Source of the DNA: Xylaria sp. FL1777
Lineage: Eukaryota > Ascomycota > Sordariomycetes > Xylariales > Xylariaceae
Direction: 5' to 3'
DNA: 64,000 bases
Assembly: GCA_022578965.1 (NCBI GenBank)
Contig: MU400561.1
Location: 124,001 to 188,000 of the forward strand
In this document: positions 13,837-27,249 of the stretch, in pieces
Layout of the letters: each line of letters begins with the position of its first letter
Numbering within the stretch: the stretch's first letter is position 1
Notes under the pieces: model-generated
Seen by the model: the letters and a program-made list of their open reading frames with translations, nothing else
Databases searched by the model: none
What the model was told of the DNA's origin: nothing
Made by a program: the position numbers and the translations under genes

Positions 13837-15076
13837 ATTGTTTTTTAGATTGTTTTTTAGATTACTTTTTAGATTGTTTTTTAAATTGTTTTCTAGATTA
13901 CTTTCTAGATTGTTTTTTAAATTGTTTTCTAGATTGTTTTTTAAATTGTTTTTTAAATTACTTTTTAGATTATTTTCTAGATCGTTTTTTAAATTATTTT
14001 CTAAATTATTTTTTAGATTATTTTCTAGATTGTTTTTTAAATCGTTTTCTAGATTGTTTTTTAAATTATTTTCTAAATTACTTTTTAAATTGTTTTCTAA
14101 ATTATTTTTTAGATTGTTTTCTAGATTACTTTCTAAATTGTTTTCTAAATTACTTTTTAAATTATTTTTTAAATTGTTTTCTAAATTACTTTTTAAATTA
14201 CTTTTTAGATTGTTTTTTAAATCGTTTTCTAGATTATTTTTTAAATCACTTTTTAAATTGTTTTCTAGATTGTTTTTTAAATTGTTTTCTAGATTACTTT
14301 TTAGATTATTTTCTAAATTGTTTTTTAGATCACTTTTTAAATTGTTATTTTTTAAATTGTTTTTTAGATTACTTTCTAAATTGTTTTCTAGATTGTTTTT
14401 TAGATTATTTTCTAGATTATTTTTTAAATTGTTTTTTAAATTACTTTTTAAATTGTTTTCTAAATTGTTTTCTAAATTATTTTCTAAATCACTTTCTAGA
14501 TTGTTTTTTAGATTATTTTCTAGATCACTTTTTAAATTGTTGTTTTTTAGATTATTTTTTAGATTACTTTCTAAATTGTTTTCTAGATTGTTTTCTAAAT
14601 TACTTTCTAAATTGTTTTCTAAATTGTTTTCTAAATTATTTTTTAAATTACTTTCTAAATTGTTTTCTAAATTGTTTTTTAGATCACTTTTTAAATTGTT
14701 TTTTAAATCGTTTTTTAGATTGTTTTCTAAATCACTTTCTAAATTGTTTTTTAAATTGTTTTTTAGATCACTTTTTAGATTGTTTTCTAAATTACTTTTT
14801 AAATTGTTTTCTAGATTGTTTTCTAAATTGTTTTTTAGATCACTTTTTAGATTGTTTTCTAAATTGTTTTCTAAATCACTTTCTAGATTGTTTTTTAAAT
14901 TATTTTCTAGATTGTTTTCTAGATTACTTTTTAGATTGTTTTCTAAATTGTTTTTTAAATCACTTTTTAGATTGTTTTCTAGATTGTTTTCTAAATCACT
15001 TTTTAGATTGTTTTCTAAATTGTTTTTTAGATTACTTTCTAGATTGTTTTCTAGATTGTTTTCTAGATTGTTTTTA
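13837..15076 (+). repeat. 12-bp minisatellite, left half of palindrome
   Basis: About 103 head-to-tail copies of the unit AT[T/C][G/A][T/C]TTT[T/C]TA[G/A] fill 1.24 kb. The units vary only by transitions at five positions, giving frequent TCTAGA sites. Two 3-bp insertions are visible near 14,345 and 14,540. Because 12 is a multiple of three, one frame stays open for 413 codons as a Arg/Lys-Leu/Ser-Phe/Leu-Phe/Ser repeat. This is a by-product of the repeat and not a gene. The array ends at a sharp switch point near 15,076 where the same unit continues in reverse complement. Confidence 0.95.
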
Positions 15077-15822
15077 TAATCTAAAAAGTAATCTAAAAAA
15101 CAATCTAGAAAACAATCTAAAAAGTAATCTAAAAAACAATCTAGAAAACAATCTAAAAAGTAATTTAAAAAACAATTTAGAAAACGATCTAAAAAACAAT
15201 CTAAAAAGTAATCTAAAAAGTAATCTAAAAAACAATCTAGAAAATAATCTAAAAAACAATCTAAAAAACAATCTAAAAAATAATCTAAAAAGTAATTTAA
15301 AAAACAATCTAAAAAACAATCTAAAAAGTAATCTAAAAAACAATCTAAAAAACAACAATTTAAAAAGTAATCTAAAAAACAATTTAAAAAACAATTTAAA
15401 AAGTAATCTAAAAAACAATCTAAAAAACAATCTAAAAAACAATTTAAAAAGTAATCTAGAAAACAATCTAGAAAATAATCTAGAAAACAATTTAAAAAGT
15501 AATTTAAAAAACAATCTAGAAAATAATCTAGAAAACAATCTAAAAAACAATTTAAAAAGTAATCTAAAAAACAATCTAAAAAACAATTTAAAAAGTAATT
15601 TAGAAAACAATTTAAAAAGTGATCTAAAAAATAATCTAAAAAACAATTTAAAAAACAATCTAAAAAGTAATTTAGAAAACAATCTAAAAAGTAATCTAGA
15701 AAACAATCTAGAAAACAATCTAAAAAACGATCTAAAAAACAATCTAGAAAATAATCTAGAAAACAATCTAAAAAACAATCTAAAAAGTAATCTAAAAAAC
15801 AATTTAAAAAACAATTTAAAAA
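15077..15822 (-). repeat. 12-bp minisatellite, right half of palindrome
   Basis: About 62 copies of the reverse complement of the left unit (for example CAATCTAAAAAG) fill ~746 bp. The same five positions vary and the same triplet combinations occur. The right half is about 40 units shorter than the left, so the arrays have changed length since the inversion or were unequal from the start. The antisense open frame at 15,074-15,814 is again a by-product of the period. Confidence 0.95.
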
Positions 15823-16044
15823 ATTAGCTAGCTAGCAAGTTATTAAAAACTAAAGTTATAGCAAAGTAAAAGCAGCTTAATTATAAAAAAACAATCTAAT
15901 ATTTATTATATAAAAATAAGTTTTTTTCTAATACTTTTTAAAAAAACTTAAGAATTAATAATATTACGCCTTTATTTATAACTATAGCTTAGTAGCTACT
16001 TTTTAGTAACCTAATTTTACTTTAAAAATAAACACCTTTAACAT
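15823..16044 (-). repeat. right flanking arm of the minisatellite palindrome
   Basis: This is the inverted partner of 13,608-13,836. Similarity begins directly at the end of the 12-bp array (ATTAGCTAGCTAG against CTAGCTAACT on the left) and fades near 16,044. The left flank, both arrays and this flank together make one imperfect palindrome of about 2.4 kb. Confidence 0.85.
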
Positions 16045-19000
16045 AAAAATACTAAAAAAGCGTGTTTTTTTTAAAAGCTTTTTAAAACAGCTGCTTTTTT
16101 ATTTCTTAATCTTAAAGCTAAAAAGTAATTTAAGTTTTTCTTAAATAGTTAAAAAAAATTAGCTCTATTTACTAGCTAGTTAATATATATTATAAGTAGC
16201 ATTATTAAGTAGCTTAAGTATGTTTAAAAATTTAGCTACAAAAAGCATACGCTTATTAAATATAGCTTTATTTACTTTATATATTTAAGTAAAAAACTAA
16301 AGCTTTTTAATTTTGCTAGTAGTATTATTAAAGTTAGCTTTACTGCAGTTATATTGCTAATAAAAACTTAATATTTTAATAAGCAGTTATTTATAAAAGC
16401 TTAAGCAAAGCTAGCAAGTTTTGCACAAAGTAAAAGTGCAGCTACTTTTATGTTTAAAGCTAATTTTTTAGCTTTTTGTTTTAAAGTTGCTTACTTTGTT
16501 TAATAAAAAAATAATAGCGTTAATTAGTAACCCTAAGAAAAATGCTAGGTTTGCAAGCATTAATTTCGTTTATATTAATAATATGCTAAAACAGGATAAT
16601 TAAAAAAGCATAGCATAGTTTTGCTTGTTTGCTAGTAAAGTAATAATTATATTACTAACTATAGGTCTTTAAAATAATAATCGTTTAGCATTACACTAAA
16701 TGCTAAAAAAAAAAAAGTACTATTAATTATAAAGCTAGCATATAATTCTTATAAAAAAATAACTATTAATTAGTCTTAAAGCTTTTTTGCTACTTTAGAA
16801 CTTTTATTTAGTAAATAAATATAGAAAAATTTTTTACCAAAAACCTTTTGCTAGTATAAGCTTTAGCATAACGTTAAACAATTATTATTTTATATGTTTA
16901 TTAAAGCGTTACTAGTAATAATTACAAAGGTTTGTTTGCTTATAAACTAATACTAAGTAGCGCTAACTTAAGTATACTATATTTATAGTTCTTACGCTTT
17001 GTTTTAATATAAGTTTATATAAAGCTAAATATTAAACTATAAACTTATTATAGCAAAACATTATGTGCTATTTTAATAATCGTTGTAGTAAATTATTAAA
17101 AAAGCAAAGCATTAAAGCAAAAGGTTATAAAATTTATTACAAGCAAAGCAAGCTTTTAGTATAAAAACAGCTATAAGTTATTCTATTTATTACGTTAATT
17201 AACCTTATATATAATATAATATTCTAGCTTTTAATTATTTAACTTATAGCGTTTATTTTTTTTGTATTTAATATAGCATTTTTGTTTTTAATTAGTAGCT
17301 TTGCTTAAAAACTAGCTTTAAATTTTACTATTACAGTTATTTACATTATTAAAGATATGCTACATTTTAAATAAGTTGTTAAAAAGTGCGTTTATAATAG
17401 CTAGCAAAACAATACATATAATGTTATTTTTGCTTTAGCTATTAGTTTACCTTAAAAGTTTGTTATGCTAAAACATATATATTTTTTTGTTACTATTAAG
17501 ATTAATAATAATAGTATATTCTTTTTTGTAGCCCTTTATTTCTTTTTTTATTTCTTTTGGCGTTTAATGCTTATTTGCTTTACTTTAGCTATAAAGTTTG
17601 CAGTTAAGTTTTTATTTTGCTGCACGTTTATATTAGCTTTACTTACACTTTATAAGCTTGTTTTTAACTTTATAGTACATAACGATTTTTTTGATCTTTA
17701 TATTACAACTAGCATACTTTTTGTTTTTAAAAGCTTAAGCATTGCCTAAAAAAGCTATTATATAAGTAAGCTATTATAGTAAGTTAATATGTTATAATAT
17801 AACTTTAAAGCAGCAATATATTAATAAAGTAAACCAAGGTTAAAAAAAAAAAACAACATGTAGCTTTAGCTTTTTAAATATAAGTTAGTTAGCAATAAAG
17901 TTATAGCAGCTAAAAACTAAAAGCTAAAACATACCTTTAGCGCAAAAAGTTAATGTGCTATATCGAAATAAAATAAAAAAGTAAAAAATAAATAAACAAC
18001 TTAAAGCAATCGGAATTACAGCTAGCAGTAGTAAAATAAATATAAATGCTTAGATATAAAAAAAAGAAAAAAAAAGGTAGCTAAATCAAAAAATAAGTTT
18101 TTGCATATATAGCTAAATATAAAATAAATATGCAAAAAAAAAAGCTATATAGCTTAGTAAACTTTATACGTTATAAAAATATTTAATAATAATATAACGC
18201 TAGTAAATCATATATTTCTAAAAAAGTAAGTTAGCAATAAATCTGTACTTTTTTATATAAATTAATATAGCAAGGTATATTGCTACTTTTTTTAATATAA
18301 AACTAAGCAGTTTTTATACGAATTTATTTTGTAAATAAAGCTTTATTTTTAATATGGTTATTAAATTTTACCTATAGTTATACGTTTATAATTTGCAGCT
18401 AATTTACGGGTATTTTTCTGTAAGCCTAATATATAGCGCAATATAAAGTATTCTTGTTTAACTTAGAAAAATCAACCTTATATTAAAGCTAGAAAAAATA
18501 AAAAAAAACACGTAAAAATAGCTTAAATTGTTAAATAAGCTTTGTGTAATTGCACGTTTAACACATATATGCTAAAACAGCGTATATAAATTGCTATATT
18601 TACTTATGCTATAAACTATAAATTTATAGTTTATAATGTACTTTTTATATAAATTAATATAGCAAAATATTAATTAGCTATTAATTATTTTTTTTAAACT
18701 ATATAATTTGCTTAATGTAGCGCTATTATTAAACTTTTTAGCAACTAGTAGCTAAAATAAATTAAAGTAGCATAACTAAAAAAAAAAAAACGCAAAAACT
18801 AAAAAAGTATTGCTATTTTTTCTGCTTTTTAAGCTTTAAAAACTTAATACTTTATATATAATTTATTGTATTTTAAGCTATAGCTACGTTTTATTATATA
18901 AACATAAAGATTTAAAACACTTTAGTAGCTATATATAAATCTAGTGCTTTAATAAAATAAATAAAGCAAACATAACATAAAAACTAAAAAAGCTTACTTA

Positions 19001-22000
19001 ATTTAGCAATAATTACTGCTTATTAATGCTATTAAATATAAAATAGTTGCATTAAAAATTTAATACTATTAGCTTATAAGCTTTAATATATTTATGCTAT
19101 TTAATTTATACTGCTAAAGCTTAAGCGCTATATATTTTATGCTTTAGTTAATACTTATAAAGCTATAACACGTAAAAAATCAAATAAGTTTAAGTTTTAT
19201 ATAAAAAAGCAGCACTAAAATTGCTAAAAAAATACTTAGCCTTGCTTTGTTATAACTTTTATTTACTACAAAACAGTGCTATCTTTAAACTACTGCTATT
19301 TTTAACGCTTAAAGTAAGCATATAGCGTAAGGTTAAAACAAAAAAGCTTTTTTAATATAGTTATAATAATTATTATAAAAAGCAACAAAATAAGCTAAAC
19401 GAATATTTAAATGCTTAGCTAAATTAGCTCTGCTTTTGCTGCTATACATAAATAAAACACTTTACTTATTGGAAAAACCAAAAAAATAATAATTCTAAAG
19501 TATATAATAAGTATGCTTACAAAATTAAACCTGCTAAAGCAAATAACGCTAACTAAAAAGCTAACATAAATTATACAACTAAATATAAAGCAGTATAACA
19601 TATAATTAAATCTTTTTTTCGTAAAAGTTTAATTTTTCGTAATTAAATATAGCATAAAGTTTTATTGTTAAGTTTAACTGCTTAGCTAATATAGCAATAA
19701 ACATAGAACTTTTGCAAAATAGTTACTTTTATTATTTAATGCTTGTTTAAAAGTACTATTAACTGCTTTAGTAACTTTTTTTCCTAAAAATGTTAATATA
19801 TAAAAACTAACATAGCTATAGCCCGCTTTAAAGTACAATTAATAAAAATAAGCGTAGCAAAAGGCCGTTATATATTATTAATGCGTAGCATTATGTACTT
19901 AAAACAGTAAACCTTATTTATAAAACAATCTAAACTTTACTAAAATTAAAACAAAACAAAAGCAAAAAAAAAACATTAATAGATATCTAAGTAAAATATA
20001 AAATAATAGCTATAAAGCGTGCTACATTAGTTTACTTAATATTTTAAAGCAAGTATAGTTTACTAAATTTATATAAGCTATTAAGTATTTTATTTATAAA
20101 AACAAAAGTAGAGTTTTTATAAGTATTACTAAACTTACTTTAGCTACTTATATATATATATCTTTTTATATTCTTAAATTTAGCTAGTTATATTTTTTTC
20201 GTAATATACTTTAAAATCGTAAGCGTATTATATTTTATTTCTTAAGCTTTACTTTTATTTACTTTGCTACTAGGCTTTTATTTTTTGCTTTAGTATTATA
20301 ACTATACGCAAAACATAATTGTTATATATTAAAACTTCTAGTATTGCTATTTTTCTTTTTATTTTTTATAAGTACAATTAGCTTTAAACGTTATAACATA
20401 TTGCAATTATTACTAAAGTACATATTTTTTTTATACTATGTTGCTTTGCTGTTTATTTATTTGCGCTTGTTGTATTGCTTTTTTCCTTTTTTCTCCACTA
20501 TTGTTTTATTTTACCTCGTTTAATTAAAAGCCGCACGTTAATAATTGCATTATATAGTAATAAATAATGCTTGCTGTTTAACAACTAATTCCTTTAAGCT
20601 GCGCACAAAAATGCTTTTTAAACAGCAAAACGAAAGTTAAAGCTAAAAAGCCAAAGAAAATTTGCCTAAAATTACAAAAACAAAGCATAACACGTTAAAA
20701 ATTAATTAAGGTCTTTTAAACTAAATTGCTAATAAAGTAAAAGCTAATATATAAATAGCTATAATAAAGCTTAAACATTAATACAAAAATATAACTATAT
20801 GCTTTATAAAATAAAGCATTAATAGTAAGCTTATGTTTTTAAGTTTAATTAATTTAGCTATTTCTTTTAAAAGCTAATAAAATATGCATTAATTTAGTAA
20901 GCGTTATATGCCTAATTTTAACTTTAATAAATAAGCATGTATGCTAGTAAAACATTTGCTAAACTTTGTTAAAGTATAACTAAAACGCAAAACAGATTAA
21001 AATATGTTCTATTATATATTATGCTTAGCACATTATTTTTAAACTATTATATTACCTTTTTAAAACATATTATTTTAAAATAAGTTTTTAGCTATTAATA
21101 AAATTAAAGCTAGGCTATGCTTTATTATATTGCTAATTAATGCAGCACTAGTTTTTGCTTTTGTTATATTTAGCAACCCTGTTTTAAATAACTAACAAAT
21201 TAGCATAGCTTTACAAAAAAACTTCTATAAAGCCTAGTTTCTTATTGTACTAGTATATATAACCTAAAGCTATTATTATTAAAGCTTATTAATTTACTAT
21301 AAGCAAACTAAACAAGCAGTATATTAAAACTTTTTGCTTAACTTATAACGTGCTAACTAAGTTCGCTAAAATTTCGCTTATGCTTTTTATATATTGCAAA
21401 TAAACCTAGTATAAACTTAGCAGAAAAGCAAAAGCTTAATTTAAAAAACAAATTAGTTATATAGTTTACATGTTTTCAAATTTATGCGTGCTTTTTTTAA
21501 TAAAAAAGATTTATTAAATTATGCTATATTTAGCCTATATATAACGCTTTAAGGAAAGCTAGCTATAAAAAAGCAACTTATAATTAATTAGTTAAAGTAA
21601 GCAAAGCTATATATTAATGCAGCAAAGCAAAAAAACGTTACTGCGTTAAGCAAAGCTTTATTTTATATAAGTGTATTTTTAACAGTATTAAGCAGTAGTG
21701 TTTAAAAAATATTACTACAACAAATAATTACAAAAATAGCATAACGTTATGCTAGTTAATTAAGTTATTTTTTATTTTAGTTGCTAAAACAAGCATTATT
21801 ACTTATAAGATTAAGTTAGAATATAGTTCGCCCTTTTAACCTTAGCATAGCTATACTAAGCCCTAGTAATACTAAGCTATATTAAAACTAAAACTTAAAA
21901 TCATATAGCAGTTTATAAAATAACATAAATTATTTAATTGCTGTTATATAAAAGTTTTGCTGTTTTAGTTCTACGCTTAGTAATATTTCCTTAGGTTATT

Positions 22001-22250
22001 TAAGCTAAATTTTTTAAAACAATAGCATAAACAAGTATACTACTGCTTTATATATACTGTTTAAACAAACTATTATTTAAAAATGTTTTAAATAATACTT
22101 TAGCAACGTTTTACCTTAATTACTTAATTTTGCTATTAAAGCTAAAGCAGCTAGTCTTTTAAAGCTTAGTACTACAATTACTGACTTTTATAGCCTTAGT
22201 TAATACATCCGACCTAAAAAGCTTCTGTTTAAAGCTATTAATTAATTAGC
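16045..22250. other. degraded AT-rich DNA, no recognisable gene
   Basis: About 6 kb contain no protein I can assign. The open frames at 17,465-17,749 (plus) and 19,419-19,601 (minus) are Phe/Leu/Ile-rich without family features and are treated as chance. Scattered A runs occur (17,845, 18,780). Mutated transposon sequence is likely but unproven. Confidence 0.35.
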
Positions 22251-22251
22251 G

Positions 22252-22336
22252 TAAAAACAAAAATAAAAACAAAAACAAAAACAAAAATAAAAATAAAAAC
22301 AAAAACAAAAACAAAAACAAAAACAAAAATAAAAAC
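22252..22336 (+). repeat. AAAAAC/AAAAAT hexanucleotide array
   Basis: About 14 copies of AAAAAY, with Y either C or T, run head to tail. The C/T alternation at one position is what mutation of an original AAAAAC array would leave. It is a simple-sequence repeat with no visible function. Confidence 0.9.
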
Positions 22337-25300
22337 TATTAGAATAGCTAATGCTATAATTGCTTTATTTAAAAAACAAAATGTTTTAATGTATAGTTAT
22401 TAATAATTTTGCAGCAAATAGTATTAAAAAGCATAGGTTCCTTACGTAAATAACGTGTTATAAAAAGCAAAAAAAGCTTTTAGTAAAAATAAAAGTATAG
22501 TATTACGCTAAATTTTAAAGCACTAGCTTTAAAAATACAAAAAATTATTACAAAAGTTAGCTATAGTTGTTTTATTTGTATTAATATATTGCGCTTTAAT
22601 TAATTGTTTTATTCTTTAATTTATATATTACTTAATTGCTTAAATATATAAGTTATAACTTATTTCCTTGCATTTAAAGTATTTAGTAAACCTAGTATAA
22701 TAAAATACTTCTGTAATAATATTTATATCTTTTTACTTAATTAGCCTATATAGCTACTTTATTTTATTTTAATTTTTCTTTATTAAAATACAGCTGCTTT
22801 TAACTTATTTTAATACGCTTATAATTACTAAGTTCTTTTTATTTCCAATTTTTCTTAGCTAAAGTTTGCTTTATTTTTCTATAACTATCGAGTTTTATAA
22901 GTTCTCTTTTGTTTTTTTTACTGCTTTTAGAAATAGCTTGCGTTCTAGCATTTATAAAAGCATTTTAACTGCATTAAAACTAATTCTATTCTTTTTATAT
23001 ATTTAAATATACAAATAAAAGCTTTTAAAAGTATTTAGCGTTTTTTTTGCACAGCTATTTATAAAAAGCTTATATAATTTTATTTCTAAATTATTAAGCT
23101 TAGCTAAGTTTTATATTTAGCTTGCTATATTTAAAAGAAAAAACATTTTTAAGTATATTTATAGCAAAATAATTTTGCACTTTTAAAACATTTTTATATT
23201 GCTTATAATAAAACTTTTTTAATATAAGCATTAGTTCTTTTTGCTAGAACTTTTTTTTGCGCTTTAAAGTAGTAAGTATTAAAGAAATAAAACAATTAAC
23301 GTTCTGCTTTTTTTCTGGTGTTATGCTTTTTTTCTTTGCTTTTTTTGTGTTTAATACTGCAAAAGCTTTTTTTTTAAACCTAAAAAAAGTATTATTTAAT
23401 GCTTACAAAAAATTGTAAGCTTTAAAGTTTATTACAAGTAATAAACGCAGGTTACTTATTAAATTAAAGCTAATATACCTTTTAAAAATATTTTTTTATA
23501 AAAATAATAAGCTGCATATATTTTGTTTAGTTATTAATGCTTTTTGTTAAACGTAAGTTTATTAAGTTATAAAATATGCAGTATAAATATAAAGGCCTAA
23601 AAAATCTGCATATAAAATTATTATACTAGCAAAAGCAAAAAAGTATAAAATATTTTAAAATAATTTTTATATTAAAGCATTTTATTGTTTAAATCCTTTA
23701 TAACTATTAGAAAACTTGTTTGTTATTCTTAATTATAGCATACTTAAAATTTAAAATATATATTACTTTTAAAATAGTATTAACAAAAATAATAATCCAA
23801 TAATTGTTTACGCAATACTTTATTATAAAGTACGTTAATCTAAAGTTACTAGCAATTATTAAAGTCTAATTTATATTTTAGAACTTAATAAAAAAGTTTT
23901 TTATAAACTAGCTAAATTTAAGTTTAATACTTATCTTCGGAGTTTTATTCTTTATTTCTATATATAGCTTAAAGAATATTTTTAATAAAGCTTTTATTTT
24001 ATGCTTGTTTAGCTATTTTCTGCCATTTAGTTTTATAAAAGCATTACTTAAATAAATAGCAAATTATTTCTATTGTTTTAAATTTGCTTTATAAAAGTTT
24101 TCATAGCAGCTAAAAATAGCAAGTTTATTTTGTTAAGTTAAGTACCCTTAATAATATAAGTATGTTTCTTTTGCAGCTATTTAAAACAATAAAAGAAATA
24201 TCTTTAGCTATTACTACTTATTGTTTTTATATATTGTCTTTAAAACCACGCTTAACAAAAAACACTAAACAAATTATTGTTTTCCTAAAAGCTTAAGCTT
24301 TTTAAAGTACTTAAAGTTATTATTTTTTTTATAATTATTTAAAGGCTTTTCTAGTAGTAGCTCCTTTAAGGACTTACTACAGATTAATTAACTTTTATAG
24401 TTTAAGCCTTTATTTTTTATGTAGTTTTAACCTTATTACTAATAAAACTAAAGATTTAATAAATATAATATGCTTTATATTAAAGTAGTAATTATTAGAT
24501 TTATAATGCTTTTAAATTTTATAAAGGTATTATATTAACATTATAAGCTCTCTAATAGCTAAAAGTCCAAATAACTAATCTTTAGTTAACTAAAAACACG
24601 CCTTTTAGTATTTTATTGTTAGTTTAAGTATATAAAGTAATATATTATTTATATTTACTAAGCGCTTTTATTTTTTTATATATGCTTTATAAACTTTAAA
24701 CTAAAAAGCAACTGTTTTTTTACTAGCTATTAAATTAAAAAAATAAATAGCTTGTTTAAAAATTATATATATTATAAACTACTAGCGGCTTAATGTTCTT
24801 ATATTGCAATATCTTTTTATTATTACGTATTACGCTCTTTCTTAAATCTGCCGAACTATTTTTAAAAATAAATCTTAGCAAGTTTTGCTATCTTTAAAAA
24901 ACAATAAGCTAAAAAAATTATTTAGCACTACCTTTTTTTCTTTTTTTAGGTTTTTAAAAAATAAATATAACATAAAGGTTATTTCTTTATTAGTAAGCAG
25001 AAATTTTAAGGCAATCTTTAAAAAAACGTTAACTAAAGCAAGCAATACATTATTTAGTTAAATCTTTTTTACTTTAGGCCTATTAATTTATAGAAAGCTT
25101 AAGTACTTATTAAATTTTAAGTTATTAAAAATTATTAGCTTGTTTTTAAGGCTTTTTCTAAAAAACCTTTAGTTTTTAAAAAGAACTTTTTTATAATTAG
25201 TAGTAAAGTTTATATATACGCTTTTATTTTTACTCCTTTTTGCTGTTATTTTTTGTTTTGCTATTTATTGTGCTAAAAGCATAAAGTCCTTATAATAAGG

Positions 25301-27249
25301 TTACTTTTTGCTAAAGCCTCCGGAAAAAAATAATTCTATTTTTGCTAGCTTATAGTATTAATAGCTTCTTTAGAAATAAAAAGTATAACAATTAAAAGTA
25401 TATATATATTATAGCTGTTTTTATATAGCTGTTTAAAGTTTAAAACGCTATGCTTTATAAGTACTGCAAGCAAATACTAATAACAGCTAAAAGTAAAAAG
25501 TATACAAAACTTCATTTTTTTTTTTTTTGCTGCTTTATTTTAAATAAAAGTTTAGCGTATATGTTAACTGCGCGTTTATTATTTAGTTGTATAACTACTT
25601 ATTTTACAAGTTTTAAGGCAATATAACTAAATATCTTAAGGCTTTAAAAAAAACCGCAGCAATTAAAAAGGACTTTACGCCTAAAAACTCCAAAAAACAA
25701 ATAACTTTAACTAAAAACACTTTTATTTGTTTTACTAAAGAAAAAACCAAATTAAAACGCAAATTAACTTGTTTTTATTAAGCTAACCTTATTACTTAAT
25801 CTGCTATATATATTATTAGTAAGCAAAAGTTTAGTATTACTAAAGAAATTAGTATAAAGGTTTAAAGCTCTAAAAAATAACCAATAAAACAAATCATATA
25901 AATTACATAAAGTAAAATAAAATAAAAAAACTAAACAATCTATGTAAATAGTAATACTTTCTTAATACAATTTGCGCTGCTTTTTTTTTTATTGCTTAAT
26001 TTTGCAAACTTCCTTTTTTCGTATGTTTAATAAAAAAAAAATAATTATTACTTAAAAAAAATAATTATAATGCTTATAAAAGCAAATATATAAAACCTCC
26101 ATATTAAAAAACCTAAAATATACAAAATAAAAAACTTTAATACTAAATTATTAATTTTTCTTTTGTATTCTTTTTATTTTTTTACTTCTTTGTTTTATAT
26201 ATATAAGCAACTTTGCTTAATGTTTTATAACAGGGTCCTATTTTTGTTAAGCTTGCTTTAAGTTTTGCTTAAGCATTTTTTGCTTTATAAAGTGCTTATT
26301 ATTGCTTAATAATAACTTTAGATTATTACTAGTAGTTTAAGCACGTAAAGTATAAACTAATAACTTTAAAAAGTATAGTAATAGTGTTTTTTGTTTTCTA
26401 GCAGTCCTAAAGTTTTTATTAAGTATTAAATAATTTAAGCTAACAGCAAAAAAAATTGCTTAGTTTTAAACAAAAGTAACAAAACAATCTAAAGTAAAAA
26501 GATTTATGCGTAAGCGCTAATATAAAAAAATAAACTCGGGTAGCTAAAACTAATAAGCAGTTCTTACTTCTGTTTTTTTTGTCTTTACGCATTTTTATAA
26601 AAAAGCAATAATAATCCATACTAAAACTAAGCTACTAAGCTATTTAAAAAACGTTAAAATAAAATAAAGACCTATATTATTAAAGTAATAATAAAGAAAA
26701 TGCTAGCAAACTAGTTGCTATAAAACTAATAAAAAAAAAGCTATAAAAAATACGCTTAATTTTAAGCAAAGCAAAATAGTTTTATGCATTATAATTTAGT
26801 TATATAAACTTATATAGTTAATAAAAATAAAAAACAAAATAATCAGTAAAAAAACAAAAAGTAAAAAAAAAAAAACCTGCTGTTTTAGCCTTTGTTAGTT
26901 ATTACTTTTTAAAGCACATAAAATATAATAGCTAAAAAAAAATAAAGTAAGCTATTATATTTTTTAATGCTTATAACTGCTTTTTTTTATAACTACTAAT
27001 TAGTATTAACTATTATTATACCTTTGATTTTTTTTTGATTTTTTATAATTCGCTAGTTATTATTTTTAGCTAAAACATTATTGCTTAAGCCGTTTATAGT
27101 GTTAAAGGTTATACCACGGCCTTTTAAACTTAAAAAGCTAATATAACTTATCACATTTTTTTTACTTTTAGCAGCTTAACCGCTATAGCTTTAATTATTA
27201 AAAGCCTTATTATTTTAGTTAGTTCTTTAGTAAATAACTGCTGTACTAG
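22337..27249. other. degraded AT-rich DNA, no recognisable gene
   Basis: About 4.9 kb lie between the hexanucleotide array and the end of gypsy element A. Minus-strand stretches near 24,230-24,340 read as plausible protein (FKKLKLLGK, FLLSVVLKTIYKNNK) but no family was recognised. The 3' end and any LTR of element A should lie at the right end of this stretch and could not be located. Confidence 0.3.

Noticed and set aside
13838..15079. 413-codon open frame rich in Leu/Phe/Arg/Lys/Ser
   Set aside because: It follows the 12-bp period of the minisatellite, which keeps one frame free of stops; composition and repetition are explained by the DNA repeat.
15074..15814. 246-codon antisense open frame
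   Set aside because: Same minisatellite in reverse orientation; it mirrors the frame on the other arm.
13837..15822. CRISPR array
   Set aside because: Units are contiguous 12-bp repeats without unique spacers, and the setting is a fungal-type repeat block.
17465..17749. 94-codon hydrophobic plus-strand open frame
   Set aside because: Phe/Leu/Ile-rich as expected from AT-rich DNA; no motif, no second copy, no coding context.
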